A stretch of DNA of 34,054 bases from Tissierella simiarum (GTDB lineage Bacteria; Bacillota; Clostridia; Tissierellales; Tissierellaceae). The translations under genes were made by a program, and so were the position numbers. Position 1 is the stretch's first letter. Each line of letters starts with the position of its first letter. Shown piece after piece: positions 1-8,175 of this stretch. The stretch covers positions 1 to 34,054 of the forward strand of contig NZ_JAHLPM010000026.1 of the NCBI RefSeq assembly GCF_018917865.1, in the 5' to 3' direction. The notes beneath the pieces were generated by a model. That model searched no databases. It saw nothing but the letters and a program-made list of their open reading frames with translations, and was not told where the DNA came from.

Positions 1-1
1 C

Positions 2-94
2 TTCTTACTAATGCATGCCATGGGACCAAATGTTGCAGGAGTTATAGGTTCAGCTGTAGCAGCAGGGCTGTTATTAATGTTCTTCGGAGGGTAA
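2..94 (+). CDS. Sodium-pumping decarboxylase beta subunit (oadB/gcdB type), C-terminal end only
   Basis: The window opens inside this gene; only its last 30 codons and the TAA stop are present. The readable tail includes [17 protein letters not shown], which I recognise as the conserved C-terminal membrane segment of the beta subunit of biotin-dependent, Na+-translocating decarboxylases (oxaloacetate, methylmalonyl-CoA or glutaconyl-CoA decarboxylase). In that family the beta subunit is a polytopic membrane protein that couples decarboxylation of carboxybiotin to sodium export. The tail is hydrophobic and glycine/alanine rich, as expected. Which acyl substrate the complex uses cannot be told from this fragment, because the alpha, gamma and biotin carrier subunits lie outside the window. 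A hairpin terminator follows 3 bases after the stop, so this is probably the last gene of its operon. Confidence 0.82.
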   Translation, partial: FLLMHAMGPNVAGVIGSAVAAGLLLMFFGG

Positions 95-97
95 AAT

Positions 98-124
98 AAA
101 GCAGAGGAGACTCTGCTTTTTATT
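98..124 (+). terminator. Rho-independent terminator after the decarboxylase gene
   Basis: Perfect 9-bp stem AAAGCAGAG / CTCTGCTTT at 98-106 and 111-119 with a GAGA loop, followed by TTTATTAT. It ends only a few bases before the ribosome binding site of the chemoreceptor gene. Confidence 0.85.
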
Positions 125-141
125 ATAAGGAGGGAATTCTT

Positions 142-2196
142 ATGAAAAAAAATAACAAAAGAAGAAAACAAGATAGAAAGCCTATTAATAATTTTAAATT
201 TAAAAGTTTAAAAACAAAAATAAGTTTTTTAAATATTGTAATTATATTAGCGATAACTCTATCTATAGGAGTATTATCTTATACTTTATTCCAAAGGAGT
301 ATTAATTTATATATAGATCAAATTTTACTAAATAAAGCAACAGATGCTTCAAAATTAGCAGATGAAAGAATCAAAGGATATATTCAAAGCTTGGAGAGCA
401 TGGCAAAATATGATAAAATACAGAACTTTGAAACAGAATGGGAAGATAGATCTAAGATTTTAAAAGAAGAAATGGAACGCTTAGATTATTTAGACATAGG
501 TATTATAGATATAAATGGAAACATGATTTTTTCAGATGGAACGGAAAGCAACATAGCCGATAGAGATTATTTTCTGAAGGCTAAAGCTGGTGATAACTTT
601 ATGTCTGAAGCATTTTTAAGTAGAAGTAAAGGTGTTATGCAGATGGCTATATCTACTCCTATTGTAAATGAGGGCAAAATTATTGGTGTATTAGTAGGAT
701 TTAAAAAGGCAGATGACCTTTATAGTATTGCTGAAGATGTGAAGATAGGAAAAACAGGGTATGCCTTTATAGTAAATGAAGCTGGAGATATTATTTCTCA
801 TCCAGATAAAGAACTTATTGAATCAGGAGAATTTACTTTAGATAGTATGAAAAAAGATCCTAAACATTCTAAATTAGTTCTAATGATTGAACAAATGATA
901 GATAAGAAGTCAGGAATAGAGGCTTATTCAATTAAAGGCATGGAAAAATATGCTGGATTTGCACCTTTAAGTGGTAAAGCTTGGTCTATAGCTGCTAGTG
1001 TTGAAAAAAGTGAAATTACAAAAGATGCAAATAAACTTATGGCTATAATTACTGCTATGACGGGGATAGCAATAATTATAGGTATAATATATTCTTTATT
1101 TCTAAGTAGTTCAATTACTAAACCTATTCAAGAAGCAACTAAACATATAGGTGAAATAGCAGAGCTTGATATGAGAAGAAATGTAGAGGAGAATCTTTTA
1201 AGTAGATCAGATGAACTTGGAAGTATGGCAAAAGCTTACGAAACTGTAATTATGAATTTGAGAAATTTCGTTTATAAAGTAAATGAATCTTCTGAACAAG
1301 TAGCATCATCTTCAGAGGAATTAACAGCAGTATCTGAAGAAGCAGCAGTTGCAGCTTCTAGTGTAGCTGAATCATCAGGAGAGATTGCTAATAATTCTGA
1401 AAACCAATTGAAGGATATATTAAATGTAGTTTCTGCTATGGAAGAGATTTCAGCACAGATAGAAGAAGTAACTAGTAACGCAGAAACTATAAATGGACTA
1501 AGTAGTGAAGTAGCCTTAAAATCAAATGTAGGTAAAGAAAAGATAGAGGAAGTTATTAACCAAATGCTAAGTATTGCTAAAAGTTCAAATGAAGTAGTAG
1601 AATCCTTAGAGGAGGTAAATAATAGTTCCAAAGAAATGGATGGAATAATCAATGTTATTAAAACCTTATCTGAACAAACCAATTTACTTGCCCTAAATGC
1701 TGCCATAGAAGCGGCAAGAGCAGGAGAAGCTGGAAAGGGTTTTTCAGTAGTAGCAGATGAAATTAGAAAATTAGCAGAGGAAACTAATGATTCTACTGAT
1801 AAAATTTATAGTATTATTGAAAAGAATAATAATGTAATAGAAAAAGTTAATATACGTATGGCTATGAATAAAGAAGAAATTGAAAAAGGAAAAGAAACTG
1901 TTGATCAAGCTGCTAGTTCATTTAGTGAAATAGCCAATCTTATAGGTAAGGTAACAGAGCAAATAGAAAGTATAGCAGAAGCTATAAATCAAGTGGCTTT
2001 AGGCTCTGAAGATGTAGCATCTGCAACTTATTCTATTGAACACATGACTAAAGATATTGCTCAAAATGTTCAAAGTGTGGCTGCTGCAACAGAAGAACAA
2101 ACGGCGTCTATGGAACAAATTGCTTCTTTTAGTGCAAGTTTATCTGAATTAGCTGAAGAGTTAAGAGATTTAATACTCACTGCAAAAATAGTATAG
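142..2196 (+). CDS. Methyl-accepting chemotaxis protein with a periplasmic-type dCache sensor
   Basis: Transmembrane chemoreceptor that passes an extracellular ligand signal to the CheA/CheW array. Order of parts in 684 aa: basic N-terminus; membrane segment at about 27-50; extracellular sensor at about 51-297, with YFLKAKAG and [18 protein letters not shown] typical of dCache_1; second membrane segment at about 299-321; HAMP at about 322-376; then a long cytoplasmic coiled coil. The highly conserved hairpin tip, [20 protein letters not shown], lies near residues 510-530. Length and architecture are normal for the family. The start is supported by AAGGAGGG about 7 bases upstream. The ligand is unknown; dCache receptors often bind amino acids or organic acids. 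The gene follows a terminator with almost no room for its own promoter, so it may be expressed by read-through from the upstream operon or from a promoter inside it. Confidence 0.95.
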   Translation: MKKNNKRRKQDRKPINNFKFKSLKTKISFLNIVIILAITLSIGVLSYTLFQRSINLYIDQILLNKATDASKLADERIKGYIQSLESMAKYDKIQNFETEWEDRSKILKEEMERLDYLDIGIIDINGNMIFSDGTESNIADRDYFLKAKAGDNFMSEAFLSRSKGVMQMAISTPIVNEGKIIGVLVGFKKADDLYSIAEDVKIGKTGYAFIVNEAGDIISHPDKELIESGEFTLDSMKKDPKHSKLVLMIEQMIDKKSGIEAYSIKGMEKYAGFAPLSGKAWSIAASVEKSEITKDANKLMAIITAMTGIAIIIGIIYSLFLSSSITKPIQEATKHIGEIAELDMRRNVEENLLSRSDELGSMAKAYETVIMNLRNFVYKVNESSEQVASSSEELTAVSEEAAVAASSVAESSGEIANNSENQLKDILNVVSAMEEISAQIEEVTSNAETINGLSSEVALKSNVGKEKIEEVINQMLSIAKSSNEVVESLEEVNNSSKEMDGIINVIKTLSEQTNLLALNAAIEAARAGEAGKGFSVVADEIRKLAEETNDSTDKIYSIIEKNNNVIEKVNIRMAMNKEEIEKGKETVDQAASSFSEIANLIGKVTEQIESIAEAINQVALGSEDVASATYSIEHMTKDIAQNVQSVAAATEEQTASMEQIASFSASLSELAEELRDLILTAKIV

Positions 2197-2214
2197 GCAA
2201 AGAGAAGTGTAGAA

Positions 2215-2257
2215 AAAGATAATGGATAGAGGAACTTTTCCTCTATCCATTATCTTT
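2215..2257. terminator. Bidirectional terminator between the chemoreceptor gene and oppF
   Basis: Perfect 18-bp stem AAAGATAATGGATAGAGG / CCTCTATCCATTATCTTT (2215-2232 and 2240-2257) with a 7-base loop. T-rich sequence follows on the plus strand and AAAAAG precedes it, giving Ts on the minus strand. It serves the two convergent genes and overlaps the oppF stop codon by two bases. Confidence 0.9.
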
Positions 2258-3224
2258 ATTTTATCATTTCCTTAGCTCTATGACAGGCTACTAAGTGTTT
2301 TTCTTTAATTTTTTCTAGTTTAGGAGTAACCTGTTTACATTTATCTACAGCATAAGAACATCTATCTACGAATCTACATCCTTCTGGTGGATTGATAGGA
2401 CTAGGCACGTCGCCTTCTAGCATGATTCTATGTCTGCCTCTTTGTATCTCAGGGTTTGGTATTGGAATAGCAGAAAGTAATGCCTTAGTATAAGGGTGAA
2501 TTGGATTTAAATACAATTCTTCACTGTCTGCTAATTCCATCATATGACCTAGATACATAACTCCTACTCTATCAGAAATATAACGAACCATAGATAAGTC
2601 ATGAGCTATAAATAAATAGGTAAGACCTAATTTATTTTGCAAATCTTTAAGAAGGTTTACTACTTGAGCTTGAATAGATACATCTAGGGCAGAAATAGGT
2701 TCATCACAAATAATAAACTTAGGATTTAACGCTAATGCTCTAGCAATTCCTATTCTTTGACGCTGTCCTCCAGAAAACTCATGAGGGAAACGCATAACGT
2801 GTTCTTCACCTAGTCCTACTAATCTCAATAGTTCTAATACTCTTTGATTACGTTCCTCTTTATTTTTGTACATTTGATGTATGTCTAAAGGTTCCGCTAT
2901 AATATCTTCTACAGTCATTCTAGGATTTAAAGATGCATAAGGATCTTGGAAAATCATCTGGAAGTTTTTTCGTACATGCTGCATTTCACGTCTAGGCAGA
3001 GTATATATATTCTCGTTATTGAAGAAGAGTTCTCCATCAGTAGGTTCATATAGACGCATAATAGTTCTACCTGCTGTGGACTTTCCACACCCTGATTCTC
3101 CTACTAAGCCAAAGGTTTCTCCAGGATAAATATCGAAGCTTATTCCATCAACAGCCTTCAACATTCCTTCTCCTACATCAAAATGTTTTTTTATGTTTCT
3201 TGCAGAAATTAAAGGTTCTACCAT
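2256..3224 (-). CDS. oppF: Oligopeptide ABC transporter ATP-binding protein OppF
   Basis: One of the two cytoplasmic ATPases that drive oligopeptide import. In 322 aa: Walker A GESGCGKST at 42-50, Q-loop near 93, ABC signature SGGQR at 151-155, Walker B FIICDE at 170-175 and switch histidine H208. The C-terminal oligopeptide/dipeptide extension (about 235-322) carries four cysteines (C283, C289, C296, C314), spaced as in homologues where they bind a [4Fe-4S] cluster. Opp/Dpp ATPases come in D/F pairs; this one is called OppF by its distal position and by closer likeness to the F type. It is the last gene of the minus-strand opp operon. Its ATG overlaps the oppD stop by one base (TAATG), with AGGAGG upstream inside oppD, which suggests coupled translation. 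Confidence 0.93.
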   Translation of the reverse strand: MVEPLISARNIKKHFDVGEGMLKAVDGISFDIYPGETFGLVGESGCGKSTAGRTIMRLYEPTDGELFFNNENIYTLPRREMQHVRKNFQMIFQDPYASLNPRMTVEDIIAEPLDIHQMYKNKEERNQRVLELLRLVGLGEEHVMRFPHEFSGGQRQRIGIARALALNPKFIICDEPISALDVSIQAQVVNLLKDLQNKLGLTYLFIAHDLSMVRYISDRVGVMYLGHMMELADSEELYLNPIHPYTKALLSAIPIPNPEIQRGRHRIMLEGDVPSPINPPEGCRFVDRCSYAVDKCKQVTPKLEKIKEKHLVACHRAKEMIK

Positions 3225-4234
3225 TATGCTCTACCTCCTTCTACAGAGTTTGCCTCTTGAGCCATAGGATGGTTTAGCCAGCAACGGCTAATATGAGTAT
3301 TGCTATGATTATCAAAATTTGGCATATAAGATTTACAAACTTTCATGGCTTCAGAACAACGGTCATAGAAAGGACAGCCTTTAGGTGGTGCATAAAGATC
3401 TGGAGGCGTTCCATCTATAGCGTGAAGAGGTTTATTTCTGCTCATATCTAAACGAGGAACAGAAGCCAATAATTTTCTTGTATAAGGGTGCTTTGGATTC
3501 TTAAATATTTCTTCAGTCAATCCTTGTTCTAGGATTTGTCCTGCATACATTATAACTACTCTATCACTCATGTCTGCTACCACTCCTAAATCATGGGTAA
3601 TCAGTATTATAGACATATCCAATTTAGTTTGTAGATTTTTCATTAACTCTAGAATTTGAGCTTGCACTGTTACGTCTAAGGCAGTAGTTGGCTCATCAGC
3701 TATTAGAAGATTTGGAGTAGATACCATAGCAAGAGCAATCATTACCCTTTGCCTCATTCCCCCAGAAAATTCATGAGGATATTGATGGATTCTCTTTTCT
3801 GGTTGGGGCACTGCTACTAGTTCCAACATTTCTATAGCCTTTTTTTCTGCTTCTTTGCTATTCAACTTTTTATGTTTTATAAGACCTTCTACAATTTGCT
3901 TGCCAATTCTCATAGTTGGATTTAATGATGTCATAGGGTCTTGAAAGACCATACTAATTTTATTTCCACGAATTTCTTGCATTTCTTTTTCAGTTTTATC
4001 TAAAAGATTTTCTCCATTAAAGATTATTTCTCCACCTTTAAAGAAGGCAGGTGGCATAGGAAGAAGTTGCATAATAGAATTTGCAGTTACGCTTTTTCCA
4101 CAGCCTGATTCTCCAACTATAGCTACAGTTTCTCTTTTTCCAACATCAAAGCTAATACCACGAACTGCTTCTACTTCTCCAAAAAATGTCTTAAAGGATA
4201 TTTGTAAATTTTTAACTTCTAATACTTTCTCCAT
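3224..4234 (-). CDS. oppD: Oligopeptide ABC transporter ATP-binding protein OppD
   Basis: Second ATPase of the importer, 336 aa. Walker A GESGCGKSV lies at 41-49, followed by FQDPMTSLNP in the Q-loop region, the signature SGGMRQRVMIA, Walker B LLIADEPTTALD and the switch histidine in ITHDLGVV. The C-terminal extension again holds a cysteine set (GCPFYDRC, VCKSYMP, SRCWL) matching the iron-sulfur positions of the family. Overlaps oppF by one base; separated from oppC by 15 bases containing a GGAGGGG ribosome binding site. The two ATPases are expected to form a heterodimer under the OppB/OppC channel. Confidence 0.94.
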   Translation of the reverse strand: MEKVLEVKNLQISFKTFFGEVEAVRGISFDVGKRETVAIVGESGCGKSVTANSIMQLLPMPPAFFKGGEIIFNGENLLDKTEKEMQEIRGNKISMVFQDPMTSLNPTMRIGKQIVEGLIKHKKLNSKEAEKKAIEMLELVAVPQPEKRIHQYPHEFSGGMRQRVMIALAMVSTPNLLIADEPTTALDVTVQAQILELMKNLQTKLDMSIILITHDLGVVADMSDRVVIMYAGQILEQGLTEEIFKNPKHPYTRKLLASVPRLDMSRNKPLHAIDGTPPDLYAPPKGCPFYDRCSEAMKVCKSYMPNFDNHSNTHISRCWLNHPMAQEANSVEGGRA

Positions 4235-4249
4235 TTTTTCGCCCCTCCC

Positions 4250-5194
4250 TTATTTACGTAGTCTTGGATCTAAAGCATCACGAAGTCCATCTCCTAATAC
4301 GTTGAAAGCAAACATAATAAGAGAAATAAATATTGCTGGTATCAATATTTGGTAGGCATTACCTACTGCAAGACCTGCTAATCCATCATTAGCTAAAGTT
4401 CCAAGACTTGACTTAGGTGCCTGAAGTCCTAATCCCAAGAAGCTAAGGGTGGCTTCTGCAAAGATTGCTCTAGGTATTGTAAGAGTTATATTTACCAAAA
4501 TAGGTCCAAGAGTATTTGGAATAATATGATTCTTTAAAATCCAGCCCTTTGAAGCACCTAAGGATTCTGATGCAAGGGAGTATTCGCTTTCTTTTAGTTG
4601 TAATACTTGACCACGAACTAAAATAGCCATTGGTACCCAATCTGTTAAGGTCATAGCGAATATTAATACAAACATGGAGGTTCCAGCTCCAGCTGTAGAA
4701 AATACTACAGATAAAAGGATTACTATGAGTAGATAAGGAATACTATAAATAACCTCGGCTATACGCATCATAATTCCATCTACACGTCTAGTAGCCATAC
4801 CAGCAATTCCACCATATAATACACCAATTACAAAGTCTATGGCGGCTGCAAGGATACCGATTATTAAAGAGTATCTAGCTCCATACCATACTCTAGTAAA
4901 TAAATCTCTTCCTAGTTCATCAGTACCAAACCAGTGATCACTATTAGGATGAATATTGATTAAATTTAAATTTTGCTCATAATATTTATAGCCATTTATA
5001 TGAGTACCCACAACGGCCATTATACACATTAAGATAATAAGTATAAGTCCTGTCATGGCTAACTTATTCTGTTTTAATCTACGCCATACATCTGGCCAAT
5101 ATTTAATACTAGGACGTTTAATTTTCTCGGCATCTCGATCTTCAAAAGATGCTTTTTCAAATAAGTCTCTGCTAATTTCCATTTCCGCTTTCAT
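4250..5194 (-). CDS. oppC: Oligopeptide ABC transporter permease OppC
   Basis: Inner permease subunit, 314 aa. An N-terminal cytoplasmic stretch (about 1-40) precedes the first membrane segment (about 46-66). A short extracellular loop contains HWFGTDELGRDLFTRV, a hallmark of OppC/DppC proteins. The BPD_transp_1 core of five further membrane segments follows. The EAA-type coupling region ASESLGASKGWILKNHIIPN, which contacts the ATPase, is intact. The protein ends DGLRDALDPRLRK, the usual OppC/DppC ending. The start ATG overlaps the oppB stop by one base, with GGAGGG upstream. Forms the peptide channel with OppB. Confidence 0.95.
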   Translation of the reverse strand: MKAEMEISRDLFEKASFEDRDAEKIKRPSIKYWPDVWRRLKQNKLAMTGLILIILMCIMAVVGTHINGYKYYEQNLNLINIHPNSDHWFGTDELGRDLFTRVWYGARYSLIIGILAAAIDFVIGVLYGGIAGMATRRVDGIMMRIAEVIYSIPYLLIVILLSVVFSTAGAGTSMFVLIFAMTLTDWVPMAILVRGQVLQLKESEYSLASESLGASKGWILKNHIIPNTLGPILVNITLTIPRAIFAEATLSFLGLGLQAPKSSLGTLANDGLAGLAVGNAYQILIPAIFISLIMFAFNVLGDGLRDALDPRLRK

Positions 5195-6123
5195 TAACGT
5201 CCCTCCTTAGTAAGTTTAATTCTTGGGTCAATAAACATATACATAATATCAACGAATAGTAACATTACAATTAAAATAATAGCATAAAAAATAGTTGTAC
5301 CCATTATAAGTGTATAATCTCTGTTGTTAATAGATTTTACGAAAAACATTCCAAGTCCAGGGATACCAAAGATTTTTTCAATAACAAAGCTTCCTACTAA
5401 AAGATTGGATATTGTAGTACCAAGAATAGAAATAACTGGTAGTATAGCGTTTCTTACAGCATGTTTTATTATAACTGCAGGCTTGGTAATACCTTTTGAT
5501 TTTGCAGTTTTAATATAATCTTGTCCTAAAACTTCTAACATGCTAGAACGCATCAGCCTTGCCATTTGAGCTAAAGGCATCATAGCTAATGCTAGGGAAG
5601 GTAATGCTGTATGCTTCCATGTACCCCAGCCGCCAATAGGTATCCAGCTTACATTTCTAGCTATAAATTGAATGAATAAGGTTCCCATAATAAAACTAGG
5701 TACAGAAATTCCTAATATTGCTATTATCATGGATATATAATCAGGGAGTTTATTTTGATATAGTGCTGCCAATGCTCCTAAAGTAGGACCAAAGATTAAA
5801 GCAACGAGTAAAGCTTGAAGTCCTAATTGTGCTGATACAGGGAAGCCTCTTCTGATCATATCATTAACTGTTTCAACTCTAGATTTCATTGATTCTCCAA
5901 AATTTCCTTTTAGAAGGTTCTTTAAATAGATTACATATTGCTGAGATAATGGTTTATCAAGCCCATATTTTTTTTGAAGATTTTCATACACAACTTTAGG
6001 CATTTTACCTTCTTTAGCAAAAGGGTTGCCAGGAATTGCATGCATTAGAAAAAAGGTAATAGTGGTGATTGCCCATAAGGTGATTACTGACATTATAAGT
6101 CGTTTTAAAAGGTACTTTTTCAT
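5194..6123 (-). CDS. oppB: Oligopeptide ABC transporter permease OppB
   Basis: Partner permease, 309 aa and about six membrane segments. It begins MKKYLLKRLIMSVITLW, the usual OppB/DppB N-terminal signal anchor, followed by HAIPGNPF and the conserved YGLDKPLSQQYVIYLKNL region. The coupling helix region QDYIKTAKSKGI and the C-terminal RDYTLIMGTTIFYA and VDIMYMFIDPRIK are typical. The ribosome binding site GGAGAAGGAGAGG is present. The gap of 84 bases to oppA holds a GC-rich hairpin, so oppB-F may be transcribed at a lower level than oppA. Confidence 0.95.
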   Translation of the reverse strand: MKKYLLKRLIMSVITLWAITTITFFLMHAIPGNPFAKEGKMPKVVYENLQKKYGLDKPLSQQYVIYLKNLLKGNFGESMKSRVETVNDMIRRGFPVSAQLGLQALLVALIFGPTLGALAALYQNKLPDYISMIIAILGISVPSFIMGTLFIQFIARNVSWIPIGGWGTWKHTALPSLALAMMPLAQMARLMRSSMLEVLGQDYIKTAKSKGITKPAVIIKHAVRNAILPVISILGTTISNLLVGSFVIEKIFGIPGLGMFFVKSINNRDYTLIMGTTIFYAIILIVMLLFVDIMYMFIDPRIKLTKEGR

Positions 6124-6148
6124 TTTACCTCTCCTTCTCCTTTAATTG

Positions 6149-6181
6149 AAAAGAAAACCGAGGAGGCGGTATCCGCCACCC
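6149..6181 (-). terminator. Attenuating or mRNA-stabilising hairpin between oppA and oppB
   Basis: On the minus strand a GC-rich hairpin with core GGCGG-ATA-CCGCC (plus-strand 6165-6177), extended by two G-C pairs and a wobble across one mismatch, is followed by GGTTTTCTTTTC. Such structures after a binding-protein gene commonly act as partial terminators or as protection for the 3' end of the abundant binding-protein mRNA. Partial function is inferred; the structure is seen. Confidence 0.6.
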
Positions 6182-6207
6182 GATCTTCTTTCTTATATAT
6201 TGTCTAA

Positions 6208-7869
6208 CTATTTATTAATATCAGCATAAGTTAGTTTTGGATAATTAACTAGTGGTTTATATACTCCTGTTACATATGGTTTTTGTGCAAATGGTTGAGT
6301 ATAGAAATAAAGAGGAATTATAGGCATATCTTCCATAACCATTTTTTCTGCTTCTCTCATAGCATCAAAACGTACTTTTTGATCAGCAGTACTTCTTGCT
6401 GTAAGAACCAATTTATCATATTCAGGATTATTATACTTAGCATCATTAAAGCTTGATGAACTTAGCCATAATTCTACGAAAGTCATAGGGTCCATATAGT
6501 CTCCTATCCATCCTGCTCTAGAGATATGATAATCTCCAGCTTTTTCTCTATCAAGTTTAACTTGGAAGTCTACATTTTCAAGCTGAATCTCAATACCAAG
6601 ATTTGTTCTCCACATTTCTTGAACAGCTTGAGCTATTTTCTTATGAGCTTCAGAGGTATTGTATAGAATAGAGAAGTTGCTGAAATCAGCTGCTGTCATT
6701 CCTTCTTCTTTTAATCCTTCTTCAAATAATTTCTTACCTTCTTCTACATTGTAAGTTATTAATTGGCCAACACCATCACGGTATTCTTTACCATTTTCAT
6801 CTTTCATACCAAAAGAAACAACACCTTCAGCTGCTATTTGACCACCTTGAGTAATCTTATCAACGATTGTTTGACGATCAATGGTCATAGACAAAGCTTT
6901 TCTTATTTTCGGATTGTTAAAAGGTTTAACTTTTGAATTTAAGTTATAGTAGTAAGTAGCAACTTCACCACCGATAACTAATTCTGGATTATCATTAGCT
7001 TTCATTTGTGCAACTACAGCTTGTGGAAGTGGAAGCAATAAATCATATTCTCCGCCTTCATATCCTTGCCAAGTAGTGTTTTCGTCATCAATAATAGTAA
7101 AATCAACACCATCAAGTTTTACACTAGCAGCGTCATAATAGTTAGAGTTTTTTCTAATTTTAATGCTAGCATCATGTTCCCATTCAGTTAAAGTGAAAGG
7201 TCCATTAGATACATGAGTCTTAGCATCTTTTGCCCAATCTGGATTAGCTTCAACTACTTTTTTATTAACTGGATAAAGGGTGTAGAATGCTGTTAATTCT
7301 AAGAAATATGCAGTAGGTGCTTCTAAAGTTACTTCTAGAGTTTTCTCATCTAATGCTTTAACAGCTACATCATCAACGGAGCCTTCTCCTGTGTTGTATG
7401 CTTCTCCACCTTTTATATAATAAAGTTGGTGAGCATAATCTGAAGCTAGTTCTGGATCTAATGCTCTTTTCCATGAAAATTCAAAATCTTCAGCAGTTAC
7501 AGGATCGCCATTTGACCACTTAATATCATCACGAAGTGTAAATGTGTAAGTTAAACTGTCGTCTGATACCTTGTACTCTTTTGCCATACCTTCAACAAGT
7601 TTTGCATTTTTATCTAGTTTCATTAAACCTTCAAAAGTATGGTCTAGTACCCATGATTCATGAGTTCCTTGAGCTAAAGCTGGGTCAAGTGAGCCTGGTT
7701 CACTACCATTGTTTGTTCTTAAAATTTTTGTACCAGATGATGTTTCTTCAGTATCTGGTGTATCTGGATCTTGAGTAATAGCTGGATCGTCTGGTGACTT
7801 GGAACAACCAGTTACTAAAATTGCTGCTATAAGTAGAATACTTAATAATAATGATAACTTTTTCTTCAT
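6208..7869 (-). CDS. oppA: Oligopeptide-binding lipoprotein OppA
   Basis: Extracellular solute receptor of the peptide importer, 553 aa. A lipoprotein signal peptide with lipobox LVTGC (lipidated C22) is followed by a D/T/E-rich linker and a family 5 extracellular solute-binding domain. Typical stretches are the start FSWKRALDP, the VSNGPFTLTEWEHD motif, the NNPKIRKALSMTIDR region and the C-terminal MVMEDMPIIPLYFY. The length fits OppA rather than a shorter nickel or dipeptide receptor. First gene of the operon, with its own sigma-A type promoter at 7919-7947 and the ribosome binding site AAGGGGG. Family members bind 2-5 residue peptides or longer, with little side-chain selectivity. In signalling systems of the RRNPP class, Opp re-imports pheromones, which is relevant to the pro-peptide gene at 32280. 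Confidence 0.95.
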   Translation of the reverse strand: MKKKLSLLLSILLIAAILVTGCSKSPDDPAITQDPDTPDTEETSSGTKILRTNNGSEPGSLDPALAQGTHESWVLDHTFEGLMKLDKNAKLVEGMAKEYKVSDDSLTYTFTLRDDIKWSNGDPVTAEDFEFSWKRALDPELASDYAHQLYYIKGGEAYNTGEGSVDDVAVKALDEKTLEVTLEAPTAYFLELTAFYTLYPVNKKVVEANPDWAKDAKTHVSNGPFTLTEWEHDASIKIRKNSNYYDAASVKLDGVDFTIIDDENTTWQGYEGGEYDLLLPLPQAVVAQMKANDNPELVIGGEVATYYYNLNSKVKPFNNPKIRKALSMTIDRQTIVDKITQGGQIAAEGVVSFGMKDENGKEYRDGVGQLITYNVEEGKKLFEEGLKEEGMTAADFSNFSILYNTSEAHKKIAQAVQEMWRTNLGIEIQLENVDFQVKLDREKAGDYHISRAGWIGDYMDPMTFVELWLSSSSFNDAKYNNPEYDKLVLTARSTADQKVRFDAMREAEKMVMEDMPIIPLYFYTQPFAQKPYVTGVYKPLVNYPKLTYADINK

Positions 7870-7918
7870 GACATTTCCCCCTTTTCAAATTTCATAATTC
7901 TGAATTTTACTTTTTTTC

Positions 7919-7947
7919 AGTTTACCATGAATTGAGTAAATTTTCAA
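7919..7947 (-). promoter_or_regulatory. Promoter of the opp operon
   Basis: On the minus strand TTGAAA (7942-7947), a 17-base spacer, then TAAACT (7919-7924): a good sigma-A promoter starting transcription about 40 bases before oppA. A near-copy of the -10 region, AGTTTAYCRTGAAT on the plus strand, recurs 39 bases upstream (7958-7971) but lacks a convincing -35. A weak CodY-like match (10 of 15 positions) lies just downstream at 7894-7908; I would not call it a site on this alone. Together with the tetR promoter this accounts for the 306-base gap between oppA and tetR. Confidence 0.6.
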
Positions 7948-8098
7948 TACAATTTTTAGTTTATCGTGAATATTCTGACGAAAACATTTTCCTTAAAGTA
8001 TTATTATTCTAAAGAACTAATTAATATGATAAATATTTGCTCTATAAGGCACTATTATCGGCTATATCCTTATTTTGTAAAATAAGTGAATAAAAAAG

Positions 8099-8127
8099 TT
8101 GACCAATGGTCATTATAGGTGTATAAT
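8099..8127 (+). promoter_or_regulatory. Promoter of the tetR-mmpL-heptad protein operon
   Basis: TTGACC (8099-8104), exactly 17 bases, then TATAAT (8122-8127): a near-consensus sigma-A promoter. The -35 box is embedded in operator 1 and the predicted start of transcription (about 8134) lies just before operator 2. The promoter is therefore laid out for repression from both sides. Confidence 0.85.
8100..8112. promoter_or_regulatory. TetR operator 1
   Basis: TGACCAATGGTCA, an inverted repeat TGACC-N3-GGTCA overlapping the -35 box. It matches operator 2 in both arms and differs only at one of the three central bases. Palindromes of this size next to a tetR-family gene are the usual autoregulatory sites of that family. 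Confidence 0.85.
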
Positions 8128-8141
8128 CATAAATATAAAAG

Positions 8142-8154
8142 TGACCGATGGTCA
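8142..8154. promoter_or_regulatory. TetR operator 2
   Basis: TGACCGATGGTCA, the second TGACC-N3-GGTCA palindrome, 42 bases downstream of operator 1 (four helical turns, same face of the DNA). It sits in the early transcribed region directly before the GGAGGTG ribosome binding site. Confidence 0.85.
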
Positions 8155-8175
8155 TTTGGTGGAGGTGAATACTAT

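Noticed and set aside
1272-1706. 144-codon minus-strand frame inside the chemoreceptor gene
   Set aside because: Antisense shadow of a well-recognised gene; serine/leucine-rich translation with no family features. The same applies to the other antisense frames inside mmpL, the heptad gene, gerA, gerAB, oppA and the polyol operon.
8119-8175. Longer TetR protein starting at ATG 8119
   Set aside because: This ATG overlaps the promoter spacer/-10 region and has no ribosome binding site; GGAGGTG and TTG 8176 give the proper family N-terminus.
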